Shown here: piece by piece, positions 59,403 through 64,000 of the stretch | How positions within the stretch are numbered: the first letter of the stretch is position 1 | Layout: each line of letters opens with the position of its first letter | Assembly (NCBI RefSeq): GCF_020740795.1 | Contig: NC_067285.1 | Span: 81,963,842 to 82,027,841 of the forward strand | Reading direction: 5' to 3' | DNA: 64,000 nucleotides | Source of the DNA: Apus apus | Taxonomy: Eukaryota > Chordata > Aves > Apodiformes > Apodidae | Position numbers and translations under genes: made by a program | Notes under the pieces: generated by a model | What the model was told of the DNA's origin: nothing | The model's input: only the letters and a program-made list of their open reading frames with translations | The model's database searches: none

Positions 59403-61757
59403 AAGAGAGAAAAAAATATGACAGCGACTAAAAGGCAAAGTGGTGAGACAAAAAAGAAAATGATGCTACTTTTCACATGAAAATGTTGTCTATGTGACAA
59501 AAGACTTTTCCAAACATCCACAGATTTTACTGAAGCACAAGGATTTCTTCTTAACAAGAAGCAAACAACATTCATTTAAATAATAAGTATTGCTATAACA
59601 GTTTTCAGCATAAAGGCTAAAAGTAAAGAGGAACAAAAATGCAGATGACCATAAAAAGAGACATGCAAAAGCAATATGTTGTTAAGAAGGATGTTATAAA
59701 AAATTCCCATAAAAGCTGAGCAGATAGTTTGCACTAATACACATCAGTAAATGACCCAAAGAACTCTCTTTTGAGTAGAGGGAGCTTAGCTTGGCTGATC
59801 AGACACTCAGCAAGACGAACACCGAGGCAGCAATTGCAAGACAAGTCTGCCCTTTAGGGTCTGGTCCACTATGCCAGTTCCTGCCATACAAGTGTTTTCA
59901 AGTACACTTCATATTCTCCCTTCTTCTCAAAATGGTTAAGTACTATTCACTGAAACACTGAGTTTGTCCCCAGCTTCAAAAGTCAGGGGGACCAAGACAC
60001 TACAGCATTCTGATCTAGCAATGTATCCATTCCCTGAAATACTGCTCTGCTTCCACTTTGAATATATAACATTTCTGGACTTTTTTCAAATCTTATACAA
60101 CCTTAAATATGTTTTGTGGGAGGAAGGATGAACCCTCAATATCCTTACTGGGTGGCTGGTCACAGCTTCTGTATGCCTTTTATACAATATACACCCTTCT
60201 GCACAATGTCTGAGAGAACTGACAAAACACACACAACAGGAAAAAGTTCAGACACCCAGCAGCTCAGCCCTATTTAGGTGTCTTCATGAAACAAAACTGA
60301 GAATTAGAATGCTGTTGGCTGGCACACATCTATTTTGCAGCCTTCCTCTGAAACAATATCCTAGTGGTCCTACACAATCTGGTTTGGCTTGACTTACTTC
60401 AGTGGGAAGACATGGAGGGAAAGAAGCCAGAAGGCAGGAATAATTGTACTTTCTTTAGAGACTCTGCCCCTTCCAGAGACAATTTACATATGGTTTCTTT
60501 ATGTGAGATAAGCATATGAAAATACAATTCCTATGCAATCAAATACATTATTGATTACAAGAATGAGCCTTATCACATTTCATATAGATTTGAATCAGGG
60601 GGAAAAAAAAAATAAATGAATAGATACATTTTTTAAAATCTTATGATAGTCTACTAAATGAAGGGAAAGAGCTTCACAGGGTCACCCTGACTGCCGAGAT
60701 GCTGTCGTGGCAAACATCCAAGAGTTAATGTAAAGTCACATGTAAACAAATAGCAAGGTCTTTCTCCCAGTTCAGCTAACTAAATGACTCAAGAGTTTTG
60801 CCTAGAACCATCATAATCTTTGACTCTTTTTTAATGAGATGTTCCATCTAAAAAATCTAGAACAGGGGGGAAGAAAAAAAAAAAAAAAAGATGCATATCA
60901 TCAGGGTGGAGAACATTTATTTCTCCCTTTTTAGAGAAACACTGGAAATCATAGTGTTAACTCAAAGCCACCTTAGAAAACCAGCATGAAGTCAGGAAAT
61001 ATATTTGAAAAGAATATTCTATGGACCTCAACTGCTTTTAGTCTATTAGCAATTCATGGGCAAGTGTCTGAAAACCAGAAACAGAAACTAACTAGTTTAT
61101 TTCTATGCTCATGGCACACTGAATTAAAGATCGCTGATTAAAATTAATTTTTATTAGTAAAGAACTGTCCAGTTAAAATAATCTAATTGTTATCAGTCAC
61201 AGACAATTGAAGCAACTTCTAACTACCTAATTCTAAACTGTAAGAGTTAATGAAACCATAGGGAGGTAGTAAAGGCCTGACGTGTGGGATGTACGCTACG
61301 TACTCACGGCCTAGAGTGATTCTAGTTGTCCTGCATCAACCACTGAGGCTACTGACATCAGCAGAGTCAGACACCCAAGTGCAATTCTCTGTTCAAGCGG
61401 TACCAGGTCAACAATGGCAATGAGATTGATAACAAGGCTCGTACACCAGCAAGAGGGAAGTGGCAGGCTTATCTTCCCATGGACTGTCACTGCTAAGATT
61501 CTGTGGTCTGTAACTCCTTCAGCTCTTCAGTCTGATTTATTTAGATTTAAATGAGAATAAACCAAAGACAATGACAAATATAACTATGAAAAAGGCGTAT
61601 ACCAACATTCCATTTACAATATGACTGCTTCAAACCTTTAGGCAGACTCAAATCAAAACTGGTTTTGCCTGGACTAAAACTAGATCAGAACACCCTGAGA
61701 TGTACACAGGTCAGGTTTGGCAAGGACACAGACCTCAGATGCCTCTACATTTCACTG
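59403..61757. other. Intergenic sequence, no gene recognised
   Basis: AT-rich sequence with small A-runs (60601-60613, 60872-60890). No exon or further repeat recognised. Confidence 0.45.
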
Positions 61758-62343
61758 TGTCATGGTTTAACCCCAGCTGGCAACTAAGCCCCACACAGCT
61801 ACTTCCTTGCCTTTTCCTGGTGGGATGGGGGAGGGAATTGGAAGGGTTAAAGTGAGAAAACTAATGGATTGATATAAAGACAGTTTAATGGGTAAAGCAA
61901 AACCCACATGTGCAAGCAAACAAGACAAGGCATTCATTCACCACTTCCTATCAGCAGGTGGGTGTTCAGCCATCCTTTCATCCATTTCAGCAGGACTTCA
62001 GCACATTAACAGTTACTTGGGAAGACAAACCCCATCACTCTGAAGGTCCTGCCCTTCCTTCTTCTTCCCCCAGTTTTATATACTGAGCATGACATCATAT
62101 GGTATGGAATATCCCTTTGGTCAGTATGGATCTGTAGCTCTGGCTATGTTCTCTGCCAGCCTCTTGCACCTGCACACTGGCAAAGCATGAGGAGTTTAAA
62201 AGTCCTTCATCTCTCAGCAACAAATAAAACATCAGTGTGTTACCAACATTTTTCTCTTACCAAATCCCATAGCAAATTAAAACCACAATGCTATTCTAGC
62301 TGCTAAGAAGAAAATTAGCTCTATCTCAGCTGAAAACAGGACA
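61758..62343 (+). mobile_element. Avian ERVL-type solo LTR with 5-bp target duplication
   Basis: A 586-bp unit opening TGTCATGGTTTAACCCCAGC and closing CAGGACA (inverted ends TGTC/GACA). It is flanked by CACTG on both sides (61753-61757 and 62344-62348). The sequence recalls a widespread avian ERVL LTR family, including the CAGTTTAATGGGTAAAGC, TCATTCACCACTTCC, TTACTTGGGAAGACAAAC and ATATCCCTTTGGTCAG blocks. A TATA-like TTTATATAC near 62076 and AATAAA at 62223-62228 support + orientation. No internal genes remain. Confidence 0.93.
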
Positions 62344-62348
62344 CACTG

Positions 62349-63047
62349 GAAGGAAAAAAGGGTAAGGATTGCTAAAGACACTCTGGAAAATGGAAAGATC
62401 TATTGTGTTTCTATTTTTGTAACAAACTTGCTTGGCATGTGCTGCTGACCACTGCCTGTGCCTCCACATGTTGTTGGCTGACAGCTCAGGAATGCAAGAG
62501 AACCAGGGCAGTTCAAGCAGGACGTCAGCTCCAGCAGCTGTGCCAGGCAGCTCTAGCAGAGGCTGTGCTATCGTAACTGTGCAACAGGCTGGCAGGAGAA
62601 TGCTTTTGTGCACTTATTTCAAGCCTAGTTTGGCTCATGTCACCTGCACGTGTCATATACCTGAAGATGGAGGCTGGACCCTTCTGTTTGCCCTGCAATT
62701 TCCTGTTAAGATTGGATTTGAACCAGTTTGAATTTTAAGCATTTTACAGCAGCCTTAAGTTTGTCTTATAGTTTAATCAGCTGAAAAAACTGTCTCTCCC
62801 CTGGACGGGGGTTGGCAGGACCTGGGGCGTGGGGCCCCAGACCAGTCCCAGTGCTGCTGGTTTGTTAGCAGCAACCTGAAAAGAAATTCAAAATAAATGT
62901 TGTAAAACCTAATTTGGATCTAAAACACCCTCACAAAGTTTTGGAGGAATAAGAAAGAAGCCAAGCTACAGATTTGAAACTTCTTTGCTCGGGATAGCTC
63001 TGCCAAAAGACATCCTTCGCTTTTATGCCAGGCTCTGTTTTTCCACC
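62349..63047. other. Intergenic sequence, no gene recognised
   Basis: No repeat or exon recognised. The open frame at 62432-62731 has no recognisable domain. Confidence 0.4.
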
Positions 63048-63145
63048 TCGCTTTTACAGCTGCTGTGACTGAGGTCAAGTGATATGTCACTCTGTCAGAT
63101 CACACAGCAAGTCAGTGGCTCTTCCAGGATTAAAACGATTCCACA
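63048..63145 (-). repeat. MIR-type SINE relic
   Basis: The + strand reads CTTTTACAGCTGCTGTGACTGAGGTCAAGTGAT, then CAGATCACACAGCAAGTCAGTGGCTCTTCCAGGATT. This follows the reverse complement of MIR (TTTTACAG...GACTGAGG...AAGTGACTTG...GTCACACAGCAAGT...GTGGCAGAGCCAGGATT) with an insertion in the middle. Confidence 0.65.
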
Positions 63146-64000
63146 CGGCTCGCTGAAAAGATTTGTAACAAATGTCAGTGCTGACTGTCCACTAAAGCAT
63201 ATGTTTAAAGCTCTTAGACATCTTAGTCAAAAGGTATTGTAAATATAGGGACAAAGCTAGTAAATGCTTCGCTCTGGAGTTTTAATAGTGGTAAACTAGA
63301 GTCTAGCAGGGACAAAAAATCCCCATAAAACAGGTCACCTCCAGCAGGGAGTATGTGCTCTGTTTTGGAGCCATTCCAAGACCAGGAAAGGATTTGGATT
63401 TTTTCCTCCAGTGGTGACCAAAATGGTCAAGATGCTAGTGGCTCAGCACAGACTGGCAAGATCAGAGGGCTCAAAATAACTTGAGTACAGCTTTCTCTTT
63501 CTTGCTTGTTAGCATTCTTGGACATTGCTTTTGATATCTTTTTTGTAGCAGTAAAGGAAGTATGCTTGAAATGGTCATCCCGTTATGCACAACACAGAGA
63601 AAAATGCCTAACACTATGTCTTGCCTTAATTATTTACTAACATCATCAAAATACAAGAAATTTCCTTGCAGAAATCATACATATGCAGAGATTAAGCATG
63701 AGTTGGTAAGTGAAATCAAAAGCTAATACACAGCAGCACCCCTTTATAATCTCATTGTTTTAACAAGAAAAAAATATTCCAGGTATTTAGAAAAAGACCA
63801 CCACAAGGACCATAGATCACTTAAGTCCCATGGGAAACCTGTTTGAGATTTTAAAGGTGTAGAAGGAATGTAACTAATGGGCTGGTTCCTTGAGCAGAAC
63901 CTAAAAAGAAGCTAAGATAAAAATGGAAAGACTGAAATGAACTTCCTTTCTGAAATCTCTAGCCAGGTCAAAGTAAGATAACATCAACAGATGTATGTAA
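63146..64000. other. Intergenic sequence, no gene recognised
   Basis: AT-rich sequence to the window end; no exon of a neighbouring gene recognised. Confidence 0.45.

Overview
This window looks like avian nuclear DNA carrying one recognisable gene, HELT, in otherwise gene-poor surroundings. The bird assignment rests on many CR1 LINE fragments ending in the ATTCTATGATTCTA-type 3' tail, avian ERVL-type solo LTRs beginning TGTCAYGGTTTA, a short alpharetrovirus-like LTR, and sparse MIR-type SINE relics. The ERVL-type LTR at 61758 is of a kind I associate with Neoaves, so a neoavian bird is my best guess; species cannot be read from this.

Layout. 1-38095 is AT-rich intergenic sequence with a (TTA)n and a (GATA)n microsatellite, one alpharetrovirus-like LTR (2394-2726), CR1 fragments on both strands (3437, 6735, 10695, 30692, 30797, 33933), MIR-like relics, one ERVL-like solo LTR with target duplication (35688-36237), and a few stretches that look like conserved regulatory DNA. 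38096-43690 is a chain of CpG-rich islands separated by AT-rich blocks. It ends in HELT (41397-42760, + strand, four coding exons, 241 aa). The promoter side holds SOX-type motifs, a 118-bp homopurine tract, a G-quadruplex motif, an 82-bp near-perfect palindrome, two CACGTG E-boxes and a CCAAT/TATA pair very close to the start codon. 43691-64000 is again intergenic, with CR1 fragments (including a tail-to-tail pair at 58165-59402), a second ERVL-like solo LTR with target duplication (61758-62343), a MIR relic and possible enhancers.

Biology. HELT (Megane/Heslike) is a bHLH-Orange transcriptional repressor of the Hes/Hey superfamily, known for specifying midbrain GABAergic neurons. A lone developmental regulator, multiple CpG islands and repeat-poor flanks fit the usual regulatory landscape of such genes. 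The paired E-boxes upstream would suit HES/HEY-type feedback. No other protein-coding gene, RNA gene or CRISPR array could be supported. The long open frames at 38-43.5 kb outside the HELT exons are by-products of CpG-rich sequence.
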